Shown here piece after piece: positions 26,414-35,757 of a DNA stretch of 64,000 bases. Numbering within the stretch: the stretch's first letter is position 1; each line of letters begins with the position of its first letter. The stretch is from the NCBI GenBank assembly GCA_965262785.1, contig OZ253559.1, positions 3,038,001 to 3,102,000 on the forward strand. The letters are read 5' to 3'. A model generated the notes under the pieces. It was not told the DNA's origin. It did no database searches and worked only from the letters and a program-made list of their open reading frames with translations. The stretch is from G965218495 sp965262785 (GTDB taxonomy: Bacteria; Bacteroidota; Rhodothermia; Rhodothermales; Bin80). Both the position numbers and the translations under genes were made by a program.

Positions 26414-27726
26414 TGCCCCATACCCCTATGCTGGATCAATCACTCATCGAGGACTTTCGGGGGCTTGCGCAAAGGAACTTCATCGGCCTGGCCAGCTGCC
26501 TTGGGTGTCTTGATCATCTTCTTACCAAGATGGCCACATGGGTCATGGAAGCCGAGGCCCACTTCATATGCGGCGCACGTGGGAAGCACCATAAGACCGG
26601 CTTTCAGCGCTGGGGGGCGAATCCGGGTTCCATCCGCGTCGGTTTGGAGCGCATTGCGGTCCGCGTTCCGCGCGTGCGGAATGTACGAACCCGAAAGGAG
26701 CGTCCTCTGCAAACGTACCGCCTCTTGCGCGAGCGTGGGCTTATGGACCGGGAAAGCGTGACACGAGGGTTGCTGTGTGGACTGTCGCGGCGCAATTACA
26801 GGCAGGCGGCCCAAGTCTTTACCGATAGTCTGGGGTTGAGTGCCAGCAGCATTGGCAACGCCTTCATTACGCAGACGGCAGCGCTACTGAAGGCATTTGA
26901 GACGCGCCGATTCGATCAGCACACCTTTGCGGTGCTCCTGCTTGATGGCAAGTATTTGGCTGGTATGCAGATGACCGTAGCGATGGGCATCACGACCGAG
27001 GGCGAGAAGGTCGTACTGGGCTTTGCGGAAAGCCGTACCGAGAACAGTGCGCAGGTGGAGTCGCTGCTGCAGGATCTGTTGCGTCGGGGCTTCACCCATA
27101 CCGACAAGCTGTTGGTGCAGGTGGACGGCAGCCGCGGGCTTCGCAAGGGGATCAGCGCGGTGTTTGGGGATGCGGTCGTGTTCCAGCGCTGCCAGTGGCA
27201 CAAGCGTACCAATGTGACGCGTCACATCAAAAGCAAGCCAGCGGCCACGCAAATGAAGCGCCGGCTTCAGGCGGCTTGGGAGCTACCCACGTACGCGGAG
27301 GCACGGGCGGCGCTTGCGTCGCTGCATGAAGCGCTGCAGCGATCGTGTCCGAAAGCCGCACGCAGTCTGGAGGAGGGTTTGGAGGATACGCTGACGCTTC
27401 ACCGGTTGGGGGTGCGGAACCAGGCTGTCAGAGACAGTCTGAAGACGACGAACATCATCGAGAACCTCAACAGCATTATTGCGAACCGATCACGGAACGT
27501 GAAGCGCTGGGGATCATCGGGGATGCGTCAGCGCTGGTGCGGGGCGATATTCATGCAGTACGAGTCGAATCTGAAGCCGATACGCCGGGAGGACATGAAG
27601 GAGCTGACCCAGGCGCTGACCACCTCCGGGGATCGATGGGTTAGTGGGGATTCGGTCTGCCGGCCCCAAAGGACTGCAAAGGCAACACCTGGCGCTCAAT
27701 GCCCCAGCGCAGTAGTGCGCTGCTGA
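26413..27726 (+). CDS. IS256-family (mutator-type) transposase
   Basis: 437 residues. Catalytic DDE residues are D178 (VLLLDGKYLAG), D238 (LVQVDGSRGLRKGI) and E350 (TTNIIENLNSI), with the family C/H pair in QRCQWHKRTNV and the C-terminal RNVKRW motif followed by RQRW. The N-terminal half binds DNA (helix-turn-helix region around LLCGLSRRNYRQAAQV). Translation appears coupled to the degenerate paralogue upstream. It is intact and of usual length, with a short unstructured tail. Confidence 0.93.
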   Translation: MPHTPMLDQSLIEDFRGLAQRNFIGLASCLGCLDHLLTKMATWVMEAEAHFICGARGKHHKTGFQRWGANPGSIRVGLERIAVRVPRVRNVRTRKERPLQTYRLLRERGLMDRESVTRGLLCGLSRRNYRQAAQVFTDSLGLSASSIGNAFITQTAALLKAFETRRFDQHTFAVLLLDGKYLAGMQMTVAMGITTEGEKVVLGFAESRTENSAQVESLLQDLLRRGFTHTDKLLVQVDGSRGLRKGISAVFGDAVVFQRCQWHKRTNVTRHIKSKPAATQMKRRLQAAWELPTYAEARAALASLHEALQRSCPKAARSLEEGLEDTLTLHRLGVRNQAVRDSLKTTNIIENLNSIIANRSRNVKRWGSSGMRQRWCGAIFMQYESNLKPIRREDMKELTQALTTSGDRWVSGDSVCRPQRTAKATPGAQCPSAVVRC

Positions 27727-28360
27727 CGCTGGCACAACGCAAAACCCGCAGCTGTCTGGGCGCTCTGAGGCGCTGCACCGTGCCAAGATCGCCGCTTACG
27801 CGTGCAATCAGAGGATACCTGCGGGATATCGTGCCCGGAAAGTCACTCCACGAGCCTGCCTACGCCCGAAAATCCGCGTGTGAGCACGCATTTGGGCCCA
27901 TATAAGCATGCACCGTCCCATTTGCACCCACACACACGGCCCGTAGCGCAATCCATTGCCAAAAGATATCTACATTGAGGGCCCATCTCGGCAGAAGCCG
28001 CCGAAACCCAACTTGAAAATGTGCAATCCCAACTGCACGCGTCGCAATGCGCCTCCAGAACGGAGCTCACTACCGACGATGCCGCACCCAACGGGACCAG
28101 AGCCGAACCCCTGGCCATCCAATCACCACTCCGATGGCCCCTTGCTACCGAAATCAGCGGATTCACACCCGTGGTGAAATATGCAGGCTTGTCCGTGCAG
28201 TAACTTATCGCGTACGGCTTCAGCAAAACTCTTGCTTGCCACCCCGGTTTTGGGGACGGAGTGGTATGCGGGTTCAGGAACCTGCCCAAGCCATTCGCCG
28301 TGCCGCCCCCAGAGGCGGCCCTGTCACCGGCGTCCCGCCGGGTTTTGGCGCGCTGCGCAC
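27727..28360. other. intergenic region after the IS256-like unit
   Basis: About 630 bp between the transposase and the end of rseP. The right end of the element should be here. A 148-codon minus-strand frame (27843-28289) shows no domain features and is cysteine/tryptophan-rich, so I do not call it. A short GC stem (GCCGCC...GGCGGC near 28310) could terminate rseP transcription but lacks a T tract. Confidence 0.4.
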
Positions 28361-29710
28361 CTACTGAAAAACCCGGAAGATGCGGTCCAGGTCATTGAAC
28401 ACCAGAAAGGCCATCAGCGCCATTATCAGCAACATCCCGGCCTGCTGCATGGCCGTGCGGACCTTCAGGGGCGGCTCGCGCCGCCGTATGCCTTCGTAGA
28501 TCAAGAACACCAAATGACCGCCATCAAGCGCAGGCACCGGCAGTATGTTGACGATCGCCAGCGTGATGGACAATAGCGCCACCAGCCGCCAGAATTCCTT
28601 CGTACCAGCCTGCGCCGCTTCCCCGGCAATCTTCGCCACCATGACGGGTCCGCCAAGGCTTTCTCGAACACTTTCGCGACCAGTGATGACATTCTTCAGA
28701 CTTATAACGATCGCACCCGTAAAATTCCAAGTATCGGCAATGCCTGCCGCCACCGCTTCGCCCGGGTTGTAACGCTCATGCATCTGTGCGATCTCCACAC
28801 CTATTCGGTACGTGTCATCATCCGAGGACTCGGGAGTCACATCACGCGTAAACGTTTCCCCTGTCGTGGGCCGGTACCAAGACATGAGCAGCGTTTTGCC
28901 GTCCGCTGCCTGGACGCGGCTGGTAAGCTCCAGCCACAGCTCGATCGAGTCTCCGTCTACGGTTGTGATGCGGTCTCCCGGCCTAAGGCCTGCCTCGAAG
29001 GCCGGACCGGACTGCTGGACCTGACCCAGAATGGCAGGCCAGTTGTAGATCCCGAGACCAAAAACGCCGCCATCATTCGCCGCTCTTGACTTTGGCAGGA
29101 TGTCTTTGGGCGCGGAAAGGGCGATCTCTTGGCCATCTCTTTGCACCAGGAATGCAAGAAGTGGCTCACTAAGGTCCGGCAAGCCATGTCCTCGCTGGAT
29201 GGACGAGAATGGCTTTCCATCAATAGACAAAATGCGATCACCCGTTCGCAGCCCAACCTCCAGTGCCGCAATGGTGCTATCCGGGACGTATACCAAACCA
29301 TCTTCGGTGGTCACCGGCATGGTTTCACCAACCGTCAGCTTGATCCCCGCAAAGATGACCGCAGCAAGGATCAGGTTAAACGTCACACCGGCACTAATGA
29401 CGATCACCCGCTGCCAAACCGGCTTGGACCGAAATTCCCAAGGCTGTGGCTCCGTGTTTTCAAACTCCGTGTCCAAGCTTTCGTCAACCATGCCCGCGAT
29501 CTTGACGTAGCCGCCCAGGGGCGTGGCTCCGATGGCCCATTCCGTTTCGCCAATCTTTTTCTTGAAAAACGTAGGCGGAAATCCGATCGAGAATCGATCA
29601 ATGCGCATCCCGAACAGACGCGCAGCAAGGAAATGTCCCATCTCGTGTACGAACACGAGGATGGTGATCAAAACGATGACCCAAAATACCGACGAGGCTA
29701 TATCACCCAA
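28361..29710 (-). CDS. rseP: site-2 intramembrane metalloprotease RseP
   Basis: 449 residues. The zinc site HExxH is H22-E23...H26 (FVHEMGHFLAARL) in the first membrane segment, and the third ligand motif is LDG near residue 396 (PVPALDGGHLVFLIYEG). Two PDZ domains lie between (around GLVYVPDSTIAALEVGLRTG and GPAFEAGLRPGDRITTVDGD). It cleaves membrane-bound anti-sigma factors or signal-peptide remnants in the inner membrane. It follows dxr on the same strand by 68 bp, a common bacterial order. Confidence 0.95.
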   Translation of the reverse strand: MGDIASSVFWVIVLITILVFVHEMGHFLAARLFGMRIDRFSIGFPPTFFKKKIGETEWAIGATPLGGYVKIAGMVDESLDTEFENTEPQPWEFRSKPVWQRVIVISAGVTFNLILAAVIFAGIKLTVGETMPVTTEDGLVYVPDSTIAALEVGLRTGDRILSIDGKPFSSIQRGHGLPDLSEPLLAFLVQRDGQEIALSAPKDILPKSRAANDGGVFGLGIYNWPAILGQVQQSGPAFEAGLRPGDRITTVDGDSIELWLELTSRVQAADGKTLLMSWYRPTTGETFTRDVTPESSDDDTYRIGVEIAQMHERYNPGEAVAAGIADTWNFTGAIVISLKNVITGRESVRESLGGPVMVAKIAGEAAQAGTKEFWRLVALLSITLAIVNILPVPALDGGHLVFLIYEGIRRREPPLKVRTAMQQAGMLLIMALMAFLVFNDLDRIFRVFQ

Positions 29711-29778
29711 GATTCTCTCCGAGTTCTTGAATTTCGTAGCCCGATGTAATTAGAAGGCAAGTCCGATGTTCCGTCTGC

Positions 29779-30948
29779 TTACCCCGCCCCTGCCCGGATT
29801 CGTTCGCGCAGCAATCGCCGTGTCGCGGCATCTATGCTGGCAACCTCTTCATAGGAATTAGCCTGACCACTGCCCAGCTGCTCCAGCGCAAACGCTACCA
29901 GGCGGGAAATCCCGGTGAAGGACAGCGCTTCCCGCAAAAAGAGGTCTACAGCTTCCTCGTTGGCGGCATTTAGCACCACCGGTGCGGCCCCACCCTGTCG
30001 CAGCGCCTCGTAGGCCAGCCTCAGACACGGGAACTGCTCCAGATTCGGCGGCATGAACTCCAGGCACTGCCCCATGTCCCAGTTCACGCGCCCATCGGGC
30101 GCCTTCCACCGATCCGGATAGCTGAAAGCATACTGGATCGGAATTCGCATGTCGGGCTTGCTGAGCTGCGCCTTTGCGGACCCGTCCTCAAAGATCACCA
30201 TCGAGTGAATGATTGACTGAGGGTGAATCACTACCTGCACCCTGTCAGGAGGCAGGTCGAACAACCAGTGAGCCTCGATAACCTCCAGCCCCTTATTCAT
30301 CATAGTGGCCGAATCAATGGTGACCTTGGGCCCCATGGACCAGTTAGGATGCCTAAGAGCCTCTGCTGGGGTAATGGAGCTATAGGTCGCCACATCACGT
30401 CGCAGGAACGGACCCCCAGACGCCGTCAGCACGATGGACTCCAGGGGTACGCCCGTTTCCAAGCACTGGAATACCGCCGAGTGCTCGCTATCCACCGGCA
30501 GGATCGTTGCGCCATTGCGCTCGGCCGTCGCCATAGCCAGGGACCCTGCAGCTACCAGCGTTTCCTTGTTGGCCAATGCTAGCGTCTTGCCCGCGGTCAG
30601 CGCCGCGAGGACAGGGCGCAGGCCCGCAATGCCACTGGCGGCCCCCAGTACCAGGTCCACTTCGGGAGACGCCGCCACATCACAGAGCCCCGCCATACCT
30701 GCAAGGACTCTGACGCCGCTGCCTGCCAGCTTATGCTCTAACGCAGGCACGCGGGTCGCATCGGCAAGGGCAACGTACCGCGGCCGAAAGCGCCACGCTT
30801 GCGCGGCAATGCGATCTACGCTCCGGTTGGCTGCCAGCGCGAATACGCGCAACCGGCCCGGAAAGCGGTCCACAATTTCAAGTGCCTGCATGCCAATCGA
30901 TCCGGTGGAACCAAGGATCGCCAGCGTGCGCAAAGGTGCGTCGGTCAT
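29779..30948 (-). CDS. dxr: 1-deoxy-D-xylulose 5-phosphate reductoisomerase
   Basis: Second step of the MEP isoprenoid pathway: NADPH-dependent rearrangement and reduction of DXP to MEP, in the cytosol. NADPH loop GSTGSIG at 13-19, ALANKETLVAAG, metal-binding PVDSEHSA, TASGGPF and the HPNWSMGPKVTIDSATMMNK block are all intact. 389 residues, normal length. Upstream of rseP and divergent from the TPR gene. Confidence 0.97.
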   Translation of the reverse strand: MTDAPLRTLAILGSTGSIGMQALEIVDRFPGRLRVFALAANRSVDRIAAQAWRFRPRYVALADATRVPALEHKLAGSGVRVLAGMAGLCDVAASPEVDLVLGAASGIAGLRPVLAALTAGKTLALANKETLVAAGSLAMATAERNGATILPVDSEHSAVFQCLETGVPLESIVLTASGGPFLRRDVATYSSITPAEALRHPNWSMGPKVTIDSATMMNKGLEVIEAHWLFDLPPDRVQVVIHPQSIIHSMVIFEDGSAKAQLSKPDMRIPIQYAFSYPDRWKAPDGRVNWDMGQCLEFMPPNLEQFPCLRLAYEALRQGGAAPVVLNAANEEAVDLFLREALSFTGISRLVAFALEQLGSGQANSYEEVASIDAATRRLLRERIRAGAG

Positions 30949-31117
30949 GCGGCGTGCTTTGAAGACAATTTCCTAAAGATAACCCGTCTACGTGCGTGTG
31001 CACACCCACTTTCCGGGCATAGGACCGGCAGCGGCAGCACGAATATTCCACGTCCAGCGAAACATGAACGCACCGTGCGCTATTACACGGGCGGTCTTGC
31101 TCTTTTGCTTCTGCGCC

Positions 31118-33001
31118 ATGCGTTGCCTCCTGCTTCTTGCGTTTGCGTTGTCGGCCTGGCCGGCTCAAGCCCAACGCCCCAGAGTAGTGGACCGGGCAGT
31201 CCAAGAGGAATTTAGCACACCGGACAGTGCCCATGCAGCCCGATTCAGGCTTGCCCAGTCCTTTATGGGCGCCGCACAGATTGAGCGTGCCATTGCCATC
31301 CTCGAGGACCTTTATTCGGATCGACCGACTGACAACAGCTACTACAATGCGCTAAAAGAGGCCTATGAGGCTGTCAAGCGCTATGATGACGCGATCGTCC
31401 TGATTGACGGTGCGCCTGCGCGCGACATGCCAGGAGCCGAACACCAACTCGTCGCGGACAAAGCACGCCTGCTCTACCTGAATGGCGACGAGCAGGGCGC
31501 GCTGGCAACATGGGACGGTGTGTTGGATGGCGCAGGAGACCAGGAGCGCCTCTACCGCCTTGTGTACGAAAGCATGATGCAGGTACGGCTGATAGACCGG
31601 GCCATCCTCGCCCTTGAACGCGGACGTGCAGGCACTGAGCAACCTGCACTGTTTCAGACGGAACTGGCGTACCTGCATAGCCTTGTGGGTGCGCATGACA
31701 AGGCGATGGATGAATACCTGGCGCTGCTAAGTGTTAACGCACGGCAGATCAGCTACGTGCGAGGCCGCCTGAGCCAGGCACTGCAGCAGGAGGGTGCCAT
31801 GGAAGCATCCCTGCCCATCATCGACGCGCGCGTGAGGCACAATCCAGAGATACGCAGCTTTCGCGAACTCTTCGGCTGGATGCTTATGGAGGATAGCCAG
31901 TACCAGCGTGCCTTTGAAGAGTATCGAATCTTGAGCCGCGGCGAGGAGGAGAATGGCCACATACTATACGACTTCGCAACGCAGGCCGCCGACATGGGCG
32001 CCTATGAGATAGCAGCCACAGCCTTTGGCGAAGTGCTTGCAGAGCATTCAGACGCACCGATCGCAGCCGACGCGCAGCTTGGCTTGGCCGGCATGCACCG
32101 ACGCCATGGAGACAAGCTTGCCGAGAGCTCCGGCGCGCAAGCTGCGCTGCCGCACTACGAAGCCGCGGTTGCTGCTTATCGCACTTTCATGAATTGGTTT
32201 CCGGGACACGCCGAGTATCCTGAAGTGCTGCGGAGCATCGGAGACTTGCAGCAGAATGTCTTCTTCCGGTATGACGATGCAGAACTCACCCTTCTGGAGG
32301 TGGTGCGCAGCTATCCTAACAGCACGGCTGCACATCAGGCGCGCTTCGACCTGGGCCGCCTGGCTATTGATCGCAACCAGTTGGAGGCGGCACGCATAAT
32401 TTTCGAGCTGCTGGAGGCAGACCTTGGCCGCCATAGCACGCTCGCCGACCGTGCTCATTTTGAACGTGCATTGACCCACTTTTACCAGGGCGAGTTGGCC
32501 ATAGCAAGCGTGCTGCTGTCTTCCATCAAGCAAAAGACTACATCGGATGTGGCAAATGACGCGATCGAGCTCCGCGTGCTGCTGTTAGAGAATCCGGGGC
32601 CCGACTCGGCCAACGCTGCAGTGCAGCAGTTTGCAGCGGCCAAGTTGCTTTTTCGCCAGCGCCAGGTTGAAGAAGCTATTGAAGCGACGGACCAGCTGCT
32701 GGCATATTGGGGCCAACACCCCATAGCCGACGATACGCGCTATTTGCGCGCCCAGGCGCTGCGCGCGGCGCACCGCACCGATGAGGCGCTGCTAGCCTTT
32801 GGTGAGCTCCCGCTGGTTCACGCCAACAGTTCGTTGGCGGACCGAAGCATGTTCCAGTATGCCACCATCCTGGAAGAGGAGATGGGAAATCCAGCGGAAG
32901 CGCTTAAGGCATATTCTGATCTCCTTTTGCGGTTTCCTGGCTCGCTGCTTGTACCGGAAGTTCGGGAGCGCATACGCTCTCTGCGCAGCGAGGGAGTATA
33001 G
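31118..33001 (+). CDS. exported tetratricopeptide-repeat protein
   Basis: About 627 residues from ATG 31118 (the frame is open back to GTG 30992; ATG 31064 is another option). The chosen start gives a clean signal peptide (RCLLLLAFALSAWPAQA, cleavage near residue 19). The rest is helical TPR units throughout (FRLAQSFMGAAQIERAIAIL; YNALKEAYEAVKRYDDAIVL; FDLGRLAIDRNQLEAARIIF; FQYATILEEEMGNPAEALKA). Probably a periplasmic scaffold or BamD-like lipoprotein-independent adaptor; function unknown. It starts a plus-strand run of seven tightly spaced genes. Confidence 0.8.
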   Translation: MRCLLLLAFALSAWPAQAQRPRVVDRAVQEEFSTPDSAHAARFRLAQSFMGAAQIERAIAILEDLYSDRPTDNSYYNALKEAYEAVKRYDDAIVLIDGAPARDMPGAEHQLVADKARLLYLNGDEQGALATWDGVLDGAGDQERLYRLVYESMMQVRLIDRAILALERGRAGTEQPALFQTELAYLHSLVGAHDKAMDEYLALLSVNARQISYVRGRLSQALQQEGAMEASLPIIDARVRHNPEIRSFRELFGWMLMEDSQYQRAFEEYRILSRGEEENGHILYDFATQAADMGAYEIAATAFGEVLAEHSDAPIAADAQLGLAGMHRRHGDKLAESSGAQAALPHYEAAVAAYRTFMNWFPGHAEYPEVLRSIGDLQQNVFFRYDDAELTLLEVVRSYPNSTAAHQARFDLGRLAIDRNQLEAARIIFELLEADLGRHSTLADRAHFERALTHFYQGELAIASVLLSSIKQKTTSDVANDAIELRVLLLENPGPDSANAAVQQFAAAKLLFRQRQVEEAIEATDQLLAYWGQHPIADDTRYLRAQALRAAHRTDEALLAFGELPLVHANSSLADRSMFQYATILEEEMGNPAEALKAYSDLLLRFPGSLLVPEVRERIRSLRSEGV

Positions 33002-33006
33002 CAGGC

Positions 33007-34269
33007 ATGAAGCACATTACGCTAAGCTTGTTCTTCGCCTTGTTCGCCGCCGCGTCTGCTCGCGGACAGGATGTACTCATCCCCATGGATGGCCAGCAGT
33101 CCAATCACCTCAAAGCCTATGGCCTGACATATTGGGCACTGCAGCAGGGAGAAACCATCGATTGGCTGCTGAATTACCGAGGTGGCTCCTTCCTGCTTCG
33201 GGAGTTTCCGCGGCTGGAGAGTGAACTGGTGCTGCGAAACGTCGCCTTTCGACGTCTGAGCGGAAGCGAAGCTGCCGTATTAATTGCCGAGGTCGAAAGC
33301 GAGCGCGCCAACACCGCGGTCGTACGTTTGGAAAAGCCACCGCGCATCGCGGTATACGCTCCGCAGCAAACCTTGCCCTGGGATGACGCGGTGCTGCTGG
33401 CACTCACGTATGCCGAAGTGCCCTACGAATTGATTTACGACGACGACGTGCTCAGCGGCAGCCTGCAGTATTTTGACTGGCTGCACCTGCACCATGAGGA
33501 CTTCACCGGGCAGTACGGAAAATTCTACCAGTATCGGAACATGCCGTGGTACATCGAACAGCAGCGTGAGGCCGAAAACGCGGCGCGCCGCCGTGGCTTC
33601 CGCAAGGTCAGCCACCTCAAGCTGCTGGTAGCCCAGACGATTCGGCAATACGTCATGGAAGGCGGCTTCCTGTTCGCCATGTGCTCCGGGACTGATACGT
33701 ATGACATCGCCCTGGCCGCAATGGATACCGACATCGTCCCAGCCGAATATGACGGAGATCCCATAGATCTTGACGCCTTGGGCAAGCTGCAGTTTGCAGA
33801 AACGTTCGCGTTTACGGACTTCAGACCCAGCTTCAATGCCTCCGAGTACGAGCATTCCGACATTGACACCGGCCCTCCGCCCCCGCAGCTGCAGAACCCA
33901 GCGCTGGACTACTTCACGCTATTCGAGTTCAGTGCCAAATGGGATCCGGTACCCACGATGCTGACTCAGAACCATGTGGCAACGGTAAAAGGATTCGTCG
34001 GGCAGACCACCGCGTTTCGAAAGCAGTTTATCAAGCCCGGCGTTGTCTCGCTTGCCGAGGCACCCTTGCGCAATGAGGTGAAGTATCTGCATGGTTCTTT
34101 CGGCCAGGGCACGTTTACCTTCTATGCAGGACATGACCCGGAAGACTACCAGCACTTTGTGGGCGATCCGCCGACAGACCTGAATCTGCACAAGAATTCG
34201 CCCGGGTATCGGCTCATCCTGAACAACATTTTATTTCCTGCCGCCAGAAAGAAAAAGCAGAAGACGTGA
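33007..34269 (+). CDS. exported amidotransferase-like protein (often labelled asparagine synthetase B)
   Basis: 420 residues with a signal peptide (ITLSLFFALFAAASARGQ). The central domain has a class-I-glutamine-amidotransferase or ThuA-like look: PPRIAVYAPQQTLPWDDAV, then VMEGGFLFAMCSGTDTYDIAL with a Cys at the nucleophile-elbow position, and a late GTFTFYAGHDPEDYQH with His. Homologues in this group of bacteria are commonly named asparagine synthetase B, but the ATP-pyrophosphatase domain of AsnB is absent and it is exported, so I doubt that function. It starts five bases after the TPR gene and overlaps the thioesterase start by four bases. Confidence 0.6.
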   Translation: MKHITLSLFFALFAAASARGQDVLIPMDGQQSNHLKAYGLTYWALQQGETIDWLLNYRGGSFLLREFPRLESELVLRNVAFRRLSGSEAAVLIAEVESERANTAVVRLEKPPRIAVYAPQQTLPWDDAVLLALTYAEVPYELIYDDDVLSGSLQYFDWLHLHHEDFTGQYGKFYQYRNMPWYIEQQREAENAARRRGFRKVSHLKLLVAQTIRQYVMEGGFLFAMCSGTDTYDIALAAMDTDIVPAEYDGDPIDLDALGKLQFAETFAFTDFRPSFNASEYEHSDIDTGPPPPQLQNPALDYFTLFEFSAKWDPVPTMLTQNHVATVKGFVGQTTAFRKQFIKPGVVSLAEAPLRNEVKYLHGSFGQGTFTFYAGHDPEDYQHFVGDPPTDLNLHKNSPGYRLILNNILFPAARKKKQKT

Positions 34270-34811
34270 GTGGGCATGCGGAAACAAAGACGGTCGCACA
34301 ATCGCGCACGCGTACGACGGAGCTGGTGCTTCCAAACAATACGAATCCCCTCGGGACGATGTTCGGGGGCAGCCTGCTGTACATTATGGACAAGTGCGCA
34401 AGCATCTGTGCACTTCGACACGCCGGGCGCGTGAGCGTTACGGCGGCGATTGACTCGGTGGAGTTTCACCAGCCGCTGCGCATAGGCGACGTGCTCTTGG
34501 TGGAGGCTTGGGTCAACCGGGCTTTTCGCACATCCATGGAGGTCGAGGTGCTAGTTTCGACAGAGAAGATGGGCACCCGCGAGCTGAAGCAAGCCAACCA
34601 CGCCTATTTTACCTTTGTCGCTATTGATGAGAACGGCCACTCCATAGCGGCGCCTGTGCTGCGCCCCGAAACGGAAGACGAACAGCGCCGCTATGAGCAG
34701 GCAGGCCTTCGCCGTGAGGTCCGCCTGTATTTGGCGGGCCGGCTATCACTTGAAGATGCCCCATTGATTCGAGACGACCTGATCGCTACCCTGCAGACTC
34801 GAGACCTCTAG
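34266..34811 (+). CDS. acyl-CoA thioesterase, hotdog fold (YciA-like)
   Basis: 181 residues. The proposed GTG start overlaps the preceding stop (GTGA). Hotdog-domain features: LVLPNNTNPLGTMFGGSLLYIMDKCAS (read in pieces: N-terminal substrate loop and hot-dog helix with Asp), VTAAIDSVEFHQPLRIGD and ANHAYFTFVAID. It likely hydrolyses medium- or long-chain acyl-CoA in the cytosol. The C-terminal 35 residues are charged and extend beyond the usual domain. Confidence 0.87.
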   Translation: MSGHAETKTVAQSRTRTTELVLPNNTNPLGTMFGGSLLYIMDKCASICALRHAGRVSVTAAIDSVEFHQPLRIGDVLLVEAWVNRAFRTSMEVEVLVSTEKMGTRELKQANHAYFTFVAIDENGHSIAAPVLRPETEDEQRRYEQAGLRREVRLYLAGRLSLEDAPLIRDDLIATLQTRDL

Positions 34812-34830
34812 TGCATAGGTGCAGTGCTCC

Positions 34831-35757
34831 ATGATGTTCGAGAGAATACTTGTAACGGGTGCAAACGGGCTACTGGGACAGGCACTGGTCAGGCGCCTTG
34901 CGACTTCGGCTCTATACGATGTGCTAGCTACGAGCAACAACTCTGAGCCTCGCTTCGCGGACCTCTCCTGCGGGTATATTCGCATGGATATTCGTGATCG
35001 TGAGTCTGTCGCCAGGGTCTTTGAGGACTTCACGCCAACGACTGTCATCAACTGCGCTGCCATGACACACGTGGATCGCTGCGAAACCGACCGCAGCGAG
35101 TGTTGGAGCGTGAATGCTCGCAGCGTCGAGCGCATTGCCAGAGAGTGCCACGGCATCGGCGCACGCCTGATCCAGGTTTCCACTGACTTTGTCTTTGACG
35201 GCGAGGCGGGTCCGTATTCCGAAACCGACCGCCCCAGCCCGCTGAACTTCTACGGCAAGGCCAAACTCGCCGGCGAAAACGCTGCGCGTGATGCCGGCAT
35301 AGGCAAATGGGTCGTTGTGCGGACCAACGTGGTATACGGCACCGGCCATAACTTGCCCCGCAATGACTTTGTCTCGTGGGTTCGGCATGAACTCGAACGG
35401 GGACGCCCAATCAACGCCTTCGTGGACCAGGTGCGTACACCGACCTATGCCTACGACCTCGCCAAGGGCATTGAGCGCATTGTCCGATTTCACAAGCGGG
35501 GCATCTACAACATCTCAGGCGGTGAGCTTGTCAGCATGTACCGGTTTGCCCACAAGGTGGCAGCTGCCTTTGGCCTTGACTCATCGCTGGTGAGCCCAGT
35601 TGACTCAAGCGACCTGGTACAGACCGCCCAGCGTCCCAGAACCACAGGCTTCATCATCCTTAAGGCCGAGACGGAGCTCGGCTTCAAACCCCATTCCATA
35701 CCCGCGGCGCTGGCCCATATGGAGCGGCGCATCTCTGATGATTTATGCTTGAATTGA
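34831..35757 (+). CDS. RmlD-like NAD(P)-dependent sugar reductase
   Basis: About 308 residues from ATG 34831 (GTG 34819 also possible). Rossmann start ILVTGANGLLGQALVRRL. Extended-SDR active site: QVSTDFVFDG supplies the Ser/Thr, and YSETDRPSPLNFYGKAKLAGE (quoted as two parts) holds the Tyr/Lys pair in FYGKAK. This is the pattern of dTDP-4-dehydrorhamnose reductase, but no rmlA/B/C is nearby, so the sugar substrate is uncertain. Its last 13 bases overlap the serS start. Confidence 0.82.
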   Translation: MMFERILVTGANGLLGQALVRRLATSALYDVLATSNNSEPRFADLSCGYIRMDIRDRESVARVFEDFTPTTVINCAAMTHVDRCETDRSECWSVNARSVERIARECHGIGARLIQVSTDFVFDGEAGPYSETDRPSPLNFYGKAKLAGENAARDAGIGKWVVVRTNVVYGTGHNLPRNDFVSWVRHELERGRPINAFVDQVRTPTYAYDLAKGIERIVRFHKRGIYNISGGELVSMYRFAHKVAAAFGLDSSLVSPVDSSDLVQTAQRPRTTGFIILKAETELGFKPHSIPAALAHMERRISDDLCLN

